Positions 1 through 13,700 are shown, counted from the first letter of the stretch. The stretch is DNA of 64,000 nucleotides from Chromobotia macracanthus (GCA_036877525.1 JAZGTH010000007.1:13971501-14035500); one strand, 5' to 3'. Program-made: numbers and translations. The notes: generated by a model from the letters alone, not told the origin.

Positions 1-395
1 TGCTGCGAGTTTTACCACACAGAGTTGTGTTTCCGTCGGCACGAAACGAAGCTAGCCCGTCTAGCTGAATGGCGGCGCCCGGAACTCTCTCGCTGAGCCA
101 CGTGTGAAAACAAAGATGCTGCAGTCTCTAAATTCACGCCGTGTAGCTTGCTGGAGTTGGATGTAATCCAGTTTGTTGTCCAGGGAGCAGACATTGGAGA
201 GAAGGAGAGCCGGCCGGCTAGGGTTTGTTTTTAGCCTAGCACGGACCCCCGCCTTCTTGCCGTGCTTCTGCTTTCTCACACACTCCCCCGGCCACTTGCA
301 TCAGGCCACGATGAGGGATGGAGGCCTGGTCCTCGCAGCAAGCCAAGATCGCATAGCATCTTCAGCATCTTCATTTTGCAGAGTAGCTTAGTAAG
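1..395 (-). mobile_element. LINE fragment, endonuclease N-terminus (jockey/L2/Rex-like), cut by the window edge
   Basis: Read on the minus strand, 279 to about 103 encodes the start of a LINE ORF2 endonuclease: a basic RKQKHGKKAGVRARL run, then LLLSNVCSLDNKLDYIQL and CSIFVFT. A small deletion at about 103-107 shifts the frame. The next frame continues with TWLSERVPGAAIQLDGLASF, the usual continuation of the ETWL motif. The element is therefore a frameshifted non-LTR retrotransposon and presumably non-functional. Its 3' part lies outside the window. The right boundary is approximate. Confidence 0.7.
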
Positions 396-1060
396 CGGCA
401 ACAAATGGTGACATTTTAACTGCTAAAATCATACTAAGTCATGTTAGCATCACGTTAAAACATGCTAGCATTGTGCTAAAATGTGCTAGCATAATGCTAA
501 AATATAACATCATGCTATTGAATGTTAGATCTTAAAATGTGTTAGCTTCCTGTAAAAATATTTTAGCATCATGCCAAATCATGCTAAAATCATGATTTTC
601 ATGATTTGAAAACATGTTAAAACGTTAACAATATACTAAAACATGTTAAACTTGTTTCCATCATGTTAGAGAATGTCAGACCTAAAGTATTTTAAGCCAT
701 TAAACACTCTTCAGGTTGGGCTATTTCAAGCCAACATGAAGTTTCTAGCATTGTATTTAAACATTCTAACATCATGATAAAACATGTTTGCATGCTAATT
801 GATGGCAAAATGTGCTAGAATCATGCTAATGCATGTTATGCTAATTAATGCTTAAATGTGCTAGCATCATTCTACAATATGTTAGCATCATGGTAGTTAG
901 TGTTAAAACATGCTAGCACCATGGTAGTTAGTGTTAAAACATGCTAGCATCATGGTAGTTAACGATAAAGTATGCTAGCATTATTCTTAAATGTGTTAAC
1001 AACATGCTAATTGATGTTAAAACATGCTAACATCATGCTATTGAATGTTAGATTCACACA
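396..1060. repeat. Degenerate GCTAGCAT / ATGTTAAAACATG repeat
   Basis: Dozens of imperfect copies of short motifs such as ATGCTAGCATCATG and GTTAAAACATG follow one another without strict periodicity. Two adjacent copies near 890-960 share the segment CATGGTAGTTAGTGTTAAAA. A related stretch occurs in sctr intron 7 near 45,150-45,720. It has no coding potential and resembles old minisatellite-like dispersed repeats seen in fish genomes. Confidence 0.6.
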
Positions 1061-1185
1061 TATGTTCTCCAGATGCTTAACCACACATACACTCTTCAGA
1101 CGCTTATCCACATGTAAGATATCCAGATGCTTATCCACACCAACATTATCCAGACATTTATTTATACGTACATTCTCAATTTCTG
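1061..1185. repeat. Short degenerate tandem repeat, CCAGATGCTTATCCACA type
   Basis: About four imperfect units of roughly 30 bp contain TCCAGATGCTTA(A/T)CCACA or a close variant (ATTCTCCAGATGCTTAACCAC, CTTCAGACGCTTATCCAC, TATCCAGATGCTTATCCAC, TATCCAGACATTTATTTAT). No coding signal is visible. Confidence 0.4.
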
Positions 1186-3690
1186 AACTACGTCACCACA
1201 AGCACATTAAGCTCAGCTTTGATGTGTTACCATGACATCTAGTAAGGTGAATATATGTCAATTTTCCTCTCAGTTAGCTAACACATCACCAGAAAGTTCA
1301 GCTTTCACACCCCATACATAGGCATTTGGCAGCCTCGGTCTGCACACTTAAGCGCTGCTTCCACTTGAGTCAAAACCAACAGGTTGTCATATAGTATCCA
1401 AGGTGCATGTTGGCATTTAAGAGAATGGGAACGTGACTTCAGCAATGCAATGTATGTTGGGAGTTTAGGAGTTTTGGCAGCTGCAATGTATACTGCGTAG
1501 TTTTAAAAGTAGATGTTACAGTGTGTGCAGAGTGAGGCTTCCTGAAACACTGAAACAGTTGAAACAAATGTGTGGTATTGTTTCGAGGCTTTAAAACAAT
1601 TTGACCGCTATCTCCATAGTGATCATTTGCATGTTGATCTGAAACCCTCATTCAGAAGAGCATTGATGAATTATGACTTAGTGTGTTAGGGGTATGGAAA
1701 ATATACTCTCGACTGGCAGGTTGGATTTGAATCCTAGGTTAAAGGGGTCCTTGTTCACATTGTTGTAAGTTGTGTTCTTTTTTTTGTTTTGAGTTTTTAA
1801 CATCTTTTGGACAACTACATGAGCTTGGTTTTACCTGTAGGCTCCTCATTGTGAAAAACATTATTTTTGCCATACAAAATGTCTCACATTTGTTACCTAT
1901 CAAGGCTTTTATTTAAAAATAATAACTGCTATATTGTCTGTGTAACCAGTCTTACTCACACCCAGGGCTTGAACCAACAATCAGTCTGGGAGTCAGGTGC
2001 TCTAACAAGGAGGCTAAAGACCATGATGACTTATTGTTCTGGGGTTGAAAGTAGCCATCTGAAGCTGCGTTGCAAGTGCTGCTTCTTTGCTTCCCTATTG
2101 AACTTTGCTCTGTATAAAATTTTCCACTTGATCATTGATCTTTATGGTTTTTTTGTTATTTTGTCACTGTGTACTAATATCCTAATGAGTGGGTGCTATA
2201 ACATGGTGCCCACTACCCACAATGCAATGCGCAATAACAGTTTTACTGACACAGCTCACAGACTGAAATATTATTAGAAGTGAATAAATCAAAGATCTTT
2301 GAAACATTTTAAAACAGTAAAACACTACAAATAAATGATTTGTTAATTGTGATAAATGGTGAGAGTTATAATATTCCATTGTAATGTACACTACTGAAGG
2401 TTTTGCATGCTATTAAACAATTCAGATTATAAACCTTCTATTTTTTTACATTTAAAATGCAGTAGGCTTGAAGTACGCTTGAAATTAAGTAAGCTTTTTT
2501 ATTATTTAAAATATATATATATACCTTATTTTATGTTATTTTGTCGAGTAACCATAACATAAAGTGATTTAATGATCAATATGGAACATTTAAAAAACAA
2601 AATGTGGTTTAACCTAATTTTATTAAATAAGGTCATATTAAATAAATATGAATAAACAAGTTTGGCAGTAGGCAATACATAACTCTAACAACATTACATA
2701 CAAATGTTGATGTTAACACAGCATCACAGCAAGGGCTTGCTAAAATAAATCATTGAAGATTGCTTAGTAAAACTACAGAGAAATGCTTCATCGCCGAACC
2801 ACATGTGACCAAGAGAATTTTACATATATGTAAAAAAACAGATCCACAATCATTAATCCCATCTTAAATGAAATAGCACCCTGACCAAGATTTAAAGTAT
2901 TAAAAGGTTTAAATTTTTAAACGTGCCATCCTGTTTTTTTAATGTACTGTCCAAAAACTACCAGTAAAATGTTTCTTTCTGGTTGTTTACTCTGTATTTT
3001 TTTATAGTATCTTAAAACAAATCCCCAGTCATAAGGATGCACAGGTGCTCAGTTGGCAGTGTGTGTGCTTCCTCTGACCAGGTGATTCTAGGATTTTTTC
3101 ACTGGGGTTGCACAGGGGGACCAAGAAGCAGTCGGGGTGTATTGAACAAGTTATTGAACAAGTATATTGTTATATATTGAACAATATTATTGAATATTAT
3201 TGTATTGAACAAGTGTTTTCTATGAAAAGACAACACAATTCTCTTTTTGTAAATAAAAACCATTGAGCAGATAATAATTGTTTTTTATTTATTTTATTGC
3301 CCAAACAAACACTGATGTGTGTTAGTCAGCTGCATTGTGAAGTGCATTGAAAAGTGAAAAAGTGACCTGGTCTGCAGTCTGAACCGTGCTTCTGTTTGAC
3401 AGAATTCTACATACATACACTGATCTGCAGCGCACATGCTCCATTGAGCATCGTTAAATACACAGGAAATAACTGCATATAAAAGCATATTTTGGGGAAG
3501 CCGTGCCCCTGCCTCCGACACCCCATAAAGGGTAAGTGTTATAGATGATGGATAAGTCTTATGTGTCATCTTTCATCTGATCTGTTTTTGAAGGGAACAT
3601 ATATTACATTTCCTCTATATATACATAAGATATTTTTAATTTACCTAGAATCTATATATATATATTATATCTAGAATAGATACTACATTT
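1186..3690. other. AT-rich intergenic stretch, no gene recognised
   Basis: Open frames are short and resemble no family I know. Short low-complexity tracts occur, such as ATATATATAT near 2,512. No splice-flanked exon, tRNA or coding LINE segment was recognised. Confidence 0.5.
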
Positions 3691-3790
3691 TTTTAGACCA
3701 CTTAGTGATTACTATCAGGATGTGAACAGACTTTCAACCAGCATAACAAAAATTTGTCTGAAAAAATCACCTCCCCTGTTTAAGGTGATA
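3690..3790. repeat. Dispersed repeat fragment, copy 1
   Basis: The segment TATCAGGATGTGAACAGACT followed by TTCAACCAGCATAACAAAAA recurs almost identically at 17,908-17,945 in sctr intron 2, so it belongs to an interspersed family. It lies in non-coding sequence and its type is not determinable here. Confidence 0.45.
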
Positions 3791-4047
3791 ACCCTTGAAC
3801 TGATAACCCTCGAACTGCAGCAGTGTTGCAGTAGGTGGCGCTGTTGGACCAGAACATATGAGTACAGGGCTGATTCTCTGGATACCTTTTAAAATAACGA
3901 ATTCAATAAAAGTTTATGTTAAACCTCTAATAACTCGGTTAATTAACATAAGTTTAGCCTATTTGGGATATGCTGGTACCAGAACACAGTTTATGAATTA
4001 GTTCAATCAACTGAAAATGTTTATTTTAGGATAAACTTCAATATATT

Positions 4048-4050
<3 letters not shown>

Positions 4051-4114
<64 letters not shown>
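4051..4114. repeat. (AT)n microsatellite
   Basis: An uninterrupted run of about 32 AT dinucleotides, preceded by a short imperfect ATAT tract. Confidence 0.95.
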
Positions 4115-4116
<2 letters not shown>

Positions 4117-5279
4117 TGTGTCATTGTTCACTAAAAGGCCATGGCTCTCCTGTTGGTAAAGGAGCAGTTAAAGGTCCATCTTGAAAGGCCAATAAAAATT
4201 GTGTTATGGGGAAGGACCGTAAAGTTCATATATAAATGAAGGAGGCTGAGAAAACGTATAAAAGAAGACACAATGTATATACGATACAACTTCAATAGTA
4301 TAAAAATACTATAGCTTAAGACTGTATGATGCATTTCATTATGTTCCCAAATCTATAATAATAAAAAATGAAATCTCTGGCTACTCAACCTTCTATCACC
4401 TGTGTCATTCTCTGGGTCTGTTAAATCCTGCCTGTGTTTCTGTGTCAGGGTAAGGGATTATCAGAGAGTGCAGGTAAGAGTAGCTTCTGTTCCCCAGTAA
4501 GTAGTCAATCAGTTATTATTTAACTGTACAGGATATCATTAGCTGTACTGTATTTCTAAATCTGTTACACCCATTTATTATAGGATTTGAACACTGTCAT
4601 GTGTAAGGTAACATAATATGTTTGAAATACAGAAATGAATGTTAAAATACAGGAACAAAATTAGATGTAGAGTACTACAAATAGATGTAGTATTAAACAA
4701 ATGGTACAAAAGTAGTAAAAATAAAAGTTGATTCTTTGTTAATATTTATTTCTGCATTTCTGCATGTATTTATGGTTTCCTTAAATGGTTCTGTGAACCC
4801 ACACAGACCGGCGTTTGCTCTTTCTCTGAAGATGTATAGCTGTAATTGCAAAAAGCCATTCATTGTTCAGTGTTCAAATCAACCACTTTTTCCCTATGCT
4901 TTTTCCCTACAAAATGCTTTAGAAGCAAAAAACTGATTTGTTGTCTACAACATAGAGGAACAGCATTGAATGTCATTTACAAATATTACTAGGCAACCAA
5001 AAATGCCCACTAGCGACCCAACGCTAGTCAGCCACTGGAGACAAACAGCAAAAAAAAAAAACACTTGCATAATGGGGCTTAAAGGGAATAAGAAAATTCC
5101 TGAAAATCAACTTTTCCTCTACCTTTCCACGGACATCCATAACTGCAGATAAATCACGTGAACTCCACTGACTTCACTCCTATTGGTAGTCGCTCACGAA
5201 ATTTACTGATCGTTTTCTTAAAGTTCTTTTTCAGTTTTTGTCGCGTAACTGCCGTCGCTTGCCCCGTCTACATTCTGTC
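4115..5279. other. Intergenic, no gene recognised
   Basis: Only short unrelated frames are present. An A-rich tract occurs near 5,050. The LINE below begins near the end of this stretch, and its 5' boundary is uncertain. Confidence 0.4.
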
Positions 5280-7100
5280 GCCTATGGTCACTGTTGCTCA
5301 TGTCACTGTTTCTGATTAAGAAAGATGAGGACAGCAAAGCCCAACGCCGTGGTATAATGAGCATACCCACGCCCTTAAAAGAGCAGCCCAGAAAATGGAT
5401 AATTGGAAGCAAACAAAACTGGAGGTATTCTGCACAGCATGGAAGGAGAGTGTTTCAAATTACAGAAAGGCCTTTAGAAGCTCCAGGTCTGCTTACTTTT
5501 CAAATATTTTAGAAGAAAATAAACAACCCCAGATATTTATTTGACACAGTGGGTAAATTAACTAAAGATAAAGTATCATCTGCTTCTGACAGTTGTCAAT
5601 ATCATAGTAGTGATGATTTTATGAATTTCTTCAATAACAAAATAGATACTGCCAAGGAAAAACCATAGACATACAATTGCCTGCAACACAATCACATTGG
5701 ATGGTGCATCATAATGTGCCCAACGAACAACTCCAGTCATTCTCTGCTATACATAGGGATGAACTGTCAAAAATAATGACATTTAATTAACAACATGTAT
5801 GCTAGATCCTATACCTACCAGGCTGCTGAAAGAGATGCTTCCTGAAATTACTGATCGTCTACATAGTATCATTAATTCATCATTGGTGTTAGGATATGTC
5901 CCAAAACTCTACAAACTGGCTGTTATCAGACCCCTCATTAAAAAAAAACACAACTTGATCCCAGGGAACTAGTAAATTACAGACCCAAATTTACCCAAAA
6001 TAAAAGATCTCAAATGTACCTTTTATTTCAAAAATTCTGGATAAGGTGGTGTCCTTACAGATTTGTTCCTTCCTGGAAATAAATGGTATCTGCAAGAATT
6101 TCCAGTTGGGATTCAGACCACATTATAGTACAGAGACTGCTCTCATCAGAGTGACAAATGATCTGCTCTTGTCAGCCGATCATGGCTGCATCTCTCTTCT
6201 AGTGTTACTCGACCTTAGCGCAGACACTATTGATCACAACATTCTACTAAATAGGCTTGAAAATTACGTTGACAAAAATGGATCTGCACTGGCGTGCTTT
6301 AAATCATATCTATCTGACCGATTCCAGTTTGTTGCTGTGAGTGAAAAGGTGTCATACCGATCACAAGTTCAGTATGGAGTACTGCAGGGCTCAGTGTTTT
6401 GGCCTCTACTTTTCACCCTGTACATGCTACCTCTAGGAGCAATTATTAAGAGACATGGAGTCAGTTTTCATTGTTATGCTGATGTATATTTAAATATATG
6501 TAAATATATGTAAATAAACAAATAAATGATGTAAATATTCAGCTGTATATTTCTTCTAGGCCCAACGAGACACAAATATTCACCAAATTAACAGAATGCA
6601 TAGTCGATATCAAAACTGGGATGGCTAGCAACTTTCTACTACTAAATTCACACAAAACAGGACCAAAATCTTCCACACAGAACCCAGAACACTCTCACTC
6701 TTGATGGATGCTCTATAAAGTCTGCTTCATTAGCCAAGAATCTGGGTGTCATTTTTGATTGCAATTTGTCCTTTGACTACTACATTTCCAATATTTGTAA
6801 AACTGCATCTCAAAATATATTAAAACTACAACACATGCTCTCCAAGTCAGATACTGAAAAATTAATTCATGCATTCATTGATTATTGCAATGCCATTTGA
6901 TAATACCCAGAATTTTAAAAACAAGCGCTGGTGGTAGATCCTTTTCGTATTTGGTGCCAAAACTCTGGAACAGTCTTCCCAGTACTGTCCAGGAGGCAGA
7001 TACATTATGTCAGTTTAAATCTAGATTAAAGACCCACCTCTTTAATCTACCTTACACATAGTCCTACAGATTTATTACTCAAATTCCTTAAGGGATTATT
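5280..7100 (+). pseudogene. L2-type LINE ORF2 remnant, reverse transcriptase broken
   Basis: The inter-domain segment appears first (about 5,330-5,670, in several frames, with FDTVGKLTKDKVSS and SSDDFMNFFNNKIDTA). The RT domain follows at 6,046-6,513: FQLGFRPHYSTETALIRVTN, then LDLSADTIDHNILLNRLENY, YGVLQGSVFWPLLFTLYMLP and FHCYAD. The usual DLSAAFDTIDH has lost two residues. The catalytic YADD is truncated to YAD before the frame ends. The 3' part (about 6,560-7,070) keeps LINE signals such as MASNFLLLNSHKT and a C-terminal LWNSLPS-type region, but with stops and frameshifts. It is an old dead copy, in the same orientation as sctr. Confidence 0.8.
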
Positions 7101-7124
7101 AGGCTGCATTAATTAGGTAAACCA

Positions 7125-7700
7125 GATCTCAAATCTAACCCAGGTTCTGCGGTCTCACAAGTTGAGGGAGTTCTCTGAGTTGACAGAGAAGAATTAGTAA
7201 GATAATTCTTCTCTGTCAACTCGGAGTTTAATTCTGACGTCACAATTAACCCTGGAGATTGTGATTTATTTTGTTGAAAAATAATCAAGAACATGAAAAA
7301 TGTAAACTCAAACACAGCAAAACACACTGCTTCTGCAACAACAATAAAAAATACTGGATAAAGGAGCTAAACATTATATACAGATACTGATATACAGTGT
7401 ATAAGCTAATGTAAATTATATAGGTCTACAGTAAGAAAGCACAGACTTATGTACCTTAAAAGATAAAAAGGTCTTTTACTTATTAAATTAAAAATGTAAA
7501 TGTAAATAAATGCTTAATTTAATTTACACTTACATTTCGAAGTGCAGTTTATATATCACAGCTGATTGGCCCAGTTTTGATTTGCTGTGTAGCATTATCA
7601 AGTTACCATGGCAACAAACACAACTATAAACCAATCCATCTTTCTGAGACCAAAAAACTCAGTTTGCTCAAACTAAACTCAAACTTACATGGGTAGCCAC
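7125..7700. mobile_element. Probable non-autonomous DNA element with internal hairpin
   Basis: This non-coding stretch directly follows the LINE. It contains a perfect 20-bp inverted repeat (7,177-7,196 and 7,203-7,222, loop GTAAGA). It ends in a region of CTCAAACT-type motifs (7,655-7,690) that loosely mirror the GAGTT motifs at its start. No transposase is present. The family and boundaries are inferred and uncertain. Confidence 0.35.
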
Positions 7701-9599
7701 CAATGCCTCCTGCCTCAGGATTAGACACTGTTTTGCCTGATTATCTATTTAGTTACTTCATCTGTCTGCCTCTTTTCTTTGCTGATTGGTTTCCACTTAT
7801 CATTTTTCATTCAGTAAGTGTTCAGTTTGGTGATTTTCTTGTCTGTGGCTGTGGCTTGTGATGACCAGTGTGCTTTGTCCATGGGTTGGTTTTTGTTTAA
7901 TTTCTGAATTCTTAAAAGATTATCCTGCTGTCTGTGCTGGAGTCTTTGCCTCTTCCTCTTCCTGAACCAGACACAACCCAATACAGGCTAAATGTGTAGT
8001 GGAATTCTGTGTGTCTGTGTTCACTCAGATCTTGTTCTCTTTAAGAATAATTCAGTTGTATTTATATAGCGCTTCCCCCAGTGCACATTGATTCAAAGCA
8101 GCTTTACGGAAAAACAGAACAGTTCAGTACAATGTTTCATGTTCCATCTGTCATTATGCCTTAATGTGTTTGTCTGTAAACAAACTAAAGGTGACTGTGC
8201 CAAGGCACAGAACAATATTATTATTATAGATATTCATTTAATAAATAATATTATAGATAATATTTTGTTAATTTTACATTACACTGTAAACATTTTACAT
8301 TCAACTGTAAAAATATTATAAGGTTCTAAATAAACAGTTGCATTACAGTAACATAAAAAAATAATAAATACATAATTTATAGATCTCCAGTGAATGATCC
8401 AAAAACAACTCTGGCATAGAACCAAAAACTACAGGAGTGAGTAGTGGAGATGAAAGCCTTGTAAGAAACCAGGCTTGAATCAGGTGGACAGTTCTCCTCT
8501 AGCTATACCATGTAAACATAGTGTTGCTGCTAGTTAACTAAGTTAATTACAGTCATATATTATTTTGATAAGATGTATTTATTTATTTAGATATAAAAAA
8601 AAATCATCCATTTGAGGATAGTCCTTAATTCTCTAAAAGCAACTTACAATGCATTCAAGTTATACATTTTATCAGTGCGTGTTGTCCTGAAAGTCCATAA
8701 CTTTTTTGCTGCTAAAGTGAAGCTCTACCAGTTTATTGCTGAACCATGTTTATTAATCTTTTGGCATGCAGAAGTTGCAGGCAGTCAGGCGTGAGTTGTG
8801 TACTGTATTGCAATGTTTGTCTACAGAGAATTGATCTGTTGGTGTAAAAAGTTGGTGACAAAAGTCCTTTTTTCATATTGTTTGTAGTCCGCAACAGCTT
8901 TCCTCCTGCTATGAGCATGAATTCCCTCAGCATCAAACACGCAGTATCTGGCAATGGGTGATGAAACTTTGCAATGGGTGATGAGTACTGTACTGTACAA
9001 TTTGTGAAGTGTACTGTAGTGTGGGTGACGAGTTAAAGTCGTGTAGTGTACACTTAGCATAAAGCAGCCTAGATAGACTAGAATGATGGAATCTGGTTAT
9101 TATGTGCCAGGAACAAAAGCAAGACCCTGTTGTGGTTGAGATAGTACTGATTTCTCGACAGTGAGAGAATTCCGATAAACAACAAAAGTCAGAAAATTTC
9201 AGGAGGACAGCAGGGTTGGTAACAAGAGTTTAGCCAGGAAACATGAGGGCAGCAACGGCCTGGAGGTCAGTTCTCTATAGGAGGTCATGAGGAAGGCTGT
9301 GGGGGTGAGGCCATTAAGATATGGTGTTGGAAAGACCCGGCCTGTTAAAGTGATGGTTGCTGGTAGGCATCAGTTATGGTCAGCAGAAAGCATTGAGGAC
9401 CTTGTGGTGTGTGTTAGAGTGGATATATGTTGTGTGTCAGTGTACCACAACATTCCACACTCATGCATGTACAGTTATTCCAGCAATGCCCTATGGTCTG
9501 GCTGTGCCATATTTGTTTAGGATGAACATTTAAGTAAAGACATTATCCGGATCCCTGCCTCCTGTGTCCTGACCAATGCACCAGAGTGTAAACAGCTAC
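7701..9599. other. Intergenic, repeat scraps only
   Basis: Near 8,048-8,115 lies the motif TTTATATAGCGCTTCCCC with AAAGCAGCTTTACGG, a pair recurrent in fish dispersed repeats. The 7,740-8,000 stretch has an LTR-like pyrimidine-rich composition but no defined ends. No gene was recognised. Confidence 0.4.
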
Positions 9600-10415
9600 C
9601 CTAAGCCAGTTAATACAGTCCCAAGTAAACATAACATGGAACAGAGTGCAATCTGCGGCATGGCCACAAGGAGGCAGAGCAGGAGGACAAAAAGGAAGGG
9701 CTAAGCAAGGATGGCAAAAAAAGAGTGCACAGTGCGCCTTGTGCTAGCCCAAAATTGGAAGCGTCCACCTGGACAATTAACTCAGGGTCTGGAGTCACAC
9801 CAGCTCGATGCTGCCTCATCACCCCAAGCAGATCGATCAAAGAGCCTGATCAGACAGAAGTAATAAAAATCAGCACAAAAGGGCCCCAGGCAGCCATGGT
9901 GCCTTAATCACAAGCCTTCCCTGGGAGCAGTGTCAAGATGTGGGCCACCTTTAGACTGTTCAGTGGTACAGCAGCGGGACTGCAGTGTGAAGATCAGAGA
10001 ACACTGAGAGAGGAACGACCAGCATGAGGCTGGTGAGACAGGGAGAAAGCTAGAGAGCAGTTAGGCAGCTGGGAAGGAAACTGATGGGTATGGGAGAAAA
10101 GAAAAGAAAAAACTGGCAATGGTAAGGCAAGGCTAGATTGGACAAGACAAGGCCAGGCTAGACTAGAAGTTACAGGAGCACAGCAACACAATCTAATACA
10201 AGACAGAGAGCACAAGGGGATTAAGAAGGGAAGGTAACAAGAGCAAAACAAGGGTGCAGGAGCATGGAATGATCTAATAATAGAATAACAAAGGGGAGCA
10301 CATGGCAAGCATCATAACAATGACCATGAGCTCCAAGACAACAAAACATGAGGACAACGAACACAGGACAAGAAAACTCAGGCAAATCTGACCAGAGTCA
10401 TGACAGTTGTGCTGG
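9600..10415 (-). mobile_element. Probable Ty3/gypsy LTR-retrotransposon remnant
   Basis: On the minus strand, about 9,760-9,810 encodes TPDPELIVQVDASNFGL, which resembles the PFIVEVDAS..G(L/V)GAVLSQ segment at the RT/RNase H junction of gypsy elements. At about 10,411 the minus strand starts TGTCATGACTCTGG, a TG-type LTR start seen in fish gypsy elements. Everything between is rearranged and has no long frame. The call rests on these two short signals. Confidence 0.4.
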
Positions 10416-13400
10416 TCTTTTCAGAAGGAAAATCACCCATTCTTGACAAATTCACCCTACGGATTGATGTAATGGCTGGTTGATTAACTACAGTTGGGAA
10501 TCATTTACTCTGATCAATCATCAGTCATCAATCATTCACTCTCTGTAAAGTTGTGCCTGTTATTTCTGCTGTAATGCTGAATGTTTTCATCTTTGCTTTG
10601 CCTTGTGGGTTGTGGAGCATTGTTTACTCTACTCTATACTGCTGGTTTGTGATTTATATTTGTTTACTGGCTTTTATGGATTGTTTGGTTTGGGCAAACC
10701 CTGACAGTATTTCCTGGAAATTGACTTTAAATGGCTCATTCTGGATTTAAAGCATTACTGTTTTTCCCTCCTTAAATAAAATGTCTTAAGAAATCTTAAC
10801 TTCCCTGTCAAAGCCAGTTTCTCTCAATATTTATAATAATAAAAATTTGTTAACTTGTCAGAAGAGGCACATATTAGTTAAAGTTATGTCTTTTTATGAG
10901 GTTTGTGTAATCTGTTAACTCTCATAGGCACCACAATATTTATTTTCACGTTTGATAATAATAGTTGTAATTATAGGAATTATACCTAAACTAAAGGTAC
11001 AATGACTAAGAGTAGCCACCCTTTGCCTGGAATTTGCAGAAATTTACTTATAAATATTACATTTTCTGGCTTCTTAAACAATATTGATGGATTTTAAATT
11101 TATGCTGGGCTCTTATTGGCTGCTTTTTCAATTATTCTGTCCAAGTCACCCATTTCAAAAACATTTCCAAAATAAATATTTTTTCATTTTTAAACATTTA
11201 AGCTTTTAGATCAAAAGGTTTTTAAAATCATGAGAAACATTTCAGTCAAGTGACCCTAAACTTTATAATCTTTTGAAAGGTGGAGTGTATACCCAAATGT
11301 GTATAAAGACTGTCATTGATGTATTAAATATCATAATGTGATCCTCAGATAAGTGAGGGTAATTCATTTTTGTGTTTAGACGATGAGTGAGTCATGCAAT
11401 GCTGCTCTGTGCATACAGATATTGTCGGATAAGAGCTGGAATACATAACTTGAACCAAAAATGAATTCATTCACTCGACACAGAACAGAGTAATACTACC
11501 ATCACTGTTTTGATCTGCAGAAATCTGATCTAATACTTAAAATAAAATAAAAATAAAATAAAAGTTTAAATATCAGGACATTCCTGGTTTTACGACGTTC
11601 GTTCCAACAACTCAGGGCAGTTGAGTGTCTTCTGAGAGATTCCTGTAAGTATACTCTGATCATCGGAGAAAATTCATTTTATAATGCTCTCTTTCACTTC
11701 TTGTGTAATCCAGTCCAGTTAAAATGTTCTCACAACGAATTAATTAAACCATTTCAGCACTGTTAACCAGATGTAACTAAACTGAAGTCATATGTTCAAT
11801 TAAATCATTGTTTTTATATAATATCTTTAATAGAATTGGTGACTAGAACTTGTGGGCCCCAACAACTGCTTAGCTGACTGTATTTAGGGGACTTGAAATA
11901 TAATGCAGATTTTTTTTACTTTTGATTTTAGTGGTCCTTTAATATGGTCTGTTGAATTGTATAAATTATGACGCGGCAACTGATTTAAATGTGTTGTATT
12001 CGATTTTCTTTACTGTGTACATTAGCTACACTGTAGCATGTATTGTTGAGCTGTTGCAGACCCAACTAGAACCAGGAAAGCTTTCAACCACACAGTGAAT
12101 CACTGCAGAGAGACGTGTGTGTGTTTGTGTATGAGATGTACTGACACAATGTTTCGTTTCTGTGGACACCAGTCATAATTTCCCGAGGTTTGCTGTTAAA
12201 TTATGTCTAGGAATGGTTGCTTCAGTTTTTCCTTTGATGTCTACTTGGCTAAATATAGTCCTTAAGAAACTTTGTATGGGCTGCAAGCACGATGGCAGAC
12301 AGCTCAACAGGTAGAAAAGGCGATCCTTTAGCTGCCACTGTTCCACCAGCAGAACACTTACATTTACTTTAATATTTCACTGTTTAATATTTCATATTTG
12401 AATATTCAGTTCTAATCAAATCATGACAAACTATTTATTGATTTTAACTATTAAGTGATGAAAGACTCTAGAATACATATTTGACCAGTATTTTACAATA
12501 TAAATTATGTAGGAATTATGCAGGATAAATGAATTGATTCATTTATAAAGAGAGTGTTGATTCATCAGTGAAGTCAATGCACACAATTTTATTCATTCAG
12601 ACTTTGGTTTTCATGTTAAATGTTCATAACAAAACATCCATTGTAATATTTGTCAGAAAATTTAACTATAACCATAAACTTTAACTTTTTTATGATAAAC
12701 TTTTATCATAATAATTGTTTGTGTTTTTTCAGTAATAATTTGCCAAGTTCTTTCTTTCAAAAGAGACCAATCTCAGGTCTGTGTTCACAAGCATTCATGA
12801 ATTACAATCATAGTTGGGATAGTGCATTTTCATGTCTGTTACAAAGGTGAAGTGAAAATGTGATACATGGTGCTTATTATGTTGTTGTGAGTAGGTTAAG
12901 GGATAGGGTCAAGAGTGTAATTACATGAATACACTTATATACGTACAATTTAACAACATGTATGTACTCAATAGTTACACTGTATACAGTTTTCTTATGT
13001 AAGTACATTGTAATTAAAGACACTTAATATTAAGACTCTTTCCATAAAAGTGTTTTCCAATCAGGTAAATATATATGACAAATGGGTTTACAACAAGAGG
13101 GCATCTTGTTTGTGGAAATGACTGCACCATAAATGAATCTTCTGATCTGACAACATCATCATGACACTAGAGTGTGTCAACTTGTATGTGTTTGACAACC
13201 GAGAGAAAGCAATGAGGTGCTCCCTGACATCACTACACAAATGCTGATGGATTGTACTTTAACACACCTGAGCAGATGACAGTGTTACCATAGTGATAAC
13301 TAGACCAGTTCTTTCTGTTACCGTGGTGAGATTAAGTTCACTCTCACACACATACTCTTGTCTAGTGAGAATAATCTTATCAGGTCAATAAAAAAGCACC

Positions 13401-13480
13401 TCATTGAAAGAGAGATAGCACATCAATTTACATAAGCAGTGGCCATTTAATCTATAGACTTCCGCATAGTGCAGGCCTGA
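10416..13480. other. AT-rich intergenic stretch, no gene recognised
   Basis: No exon with convincing splice sites, LINE frame or RNA gene was recognised. A short (AAAAT)n-like tract lies near 11,540. Confidence 0.45.
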
Positions 13481-13700
13481 TTTTGTGTGCGTGTGTGTGT
13501 GTACGGGTTTAGCTATATTTGAGGGCCAAATGTCCTCACATACACAGTGAAATATGAAAACCCACTTGTGAGAACATTTTACTGGTCCTCACTAAATTAT
13601 ACAGGCTCATAAATCAGATGTCAGTCACATGTAGGAGGAGGGGTTCGGTTGGGGGATATAAAATAATATTAGCCTGATATTAAATCAATGGAGGTCTATG
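13480..13700. repeat. Dispersed fish repeat with GT tract
   Basis: A GTGTGTGTGTGT tract leads into TACGGGTTTAGCTATATTTG, then GGGCCAAATGTCCTCACA and further TCCTCACTAAA motifs. This combination is familiar as an interspersed fish repeat with recurring TGTCCTCAC words. It does not code. Confidence 0.45.

Noticed and set aside
1867..2277. 136-codon open frame as a small gene
   Set aside because: No family resemblance, low-complexity hydrophobic stretches only, and no supporting signals.
9287..9520. 77-codon plus-strand open frame near the gypsy remnant
   Set aside because: No recognisable motif. It lies in repeat-derived sequence and is not longer than chance frames.
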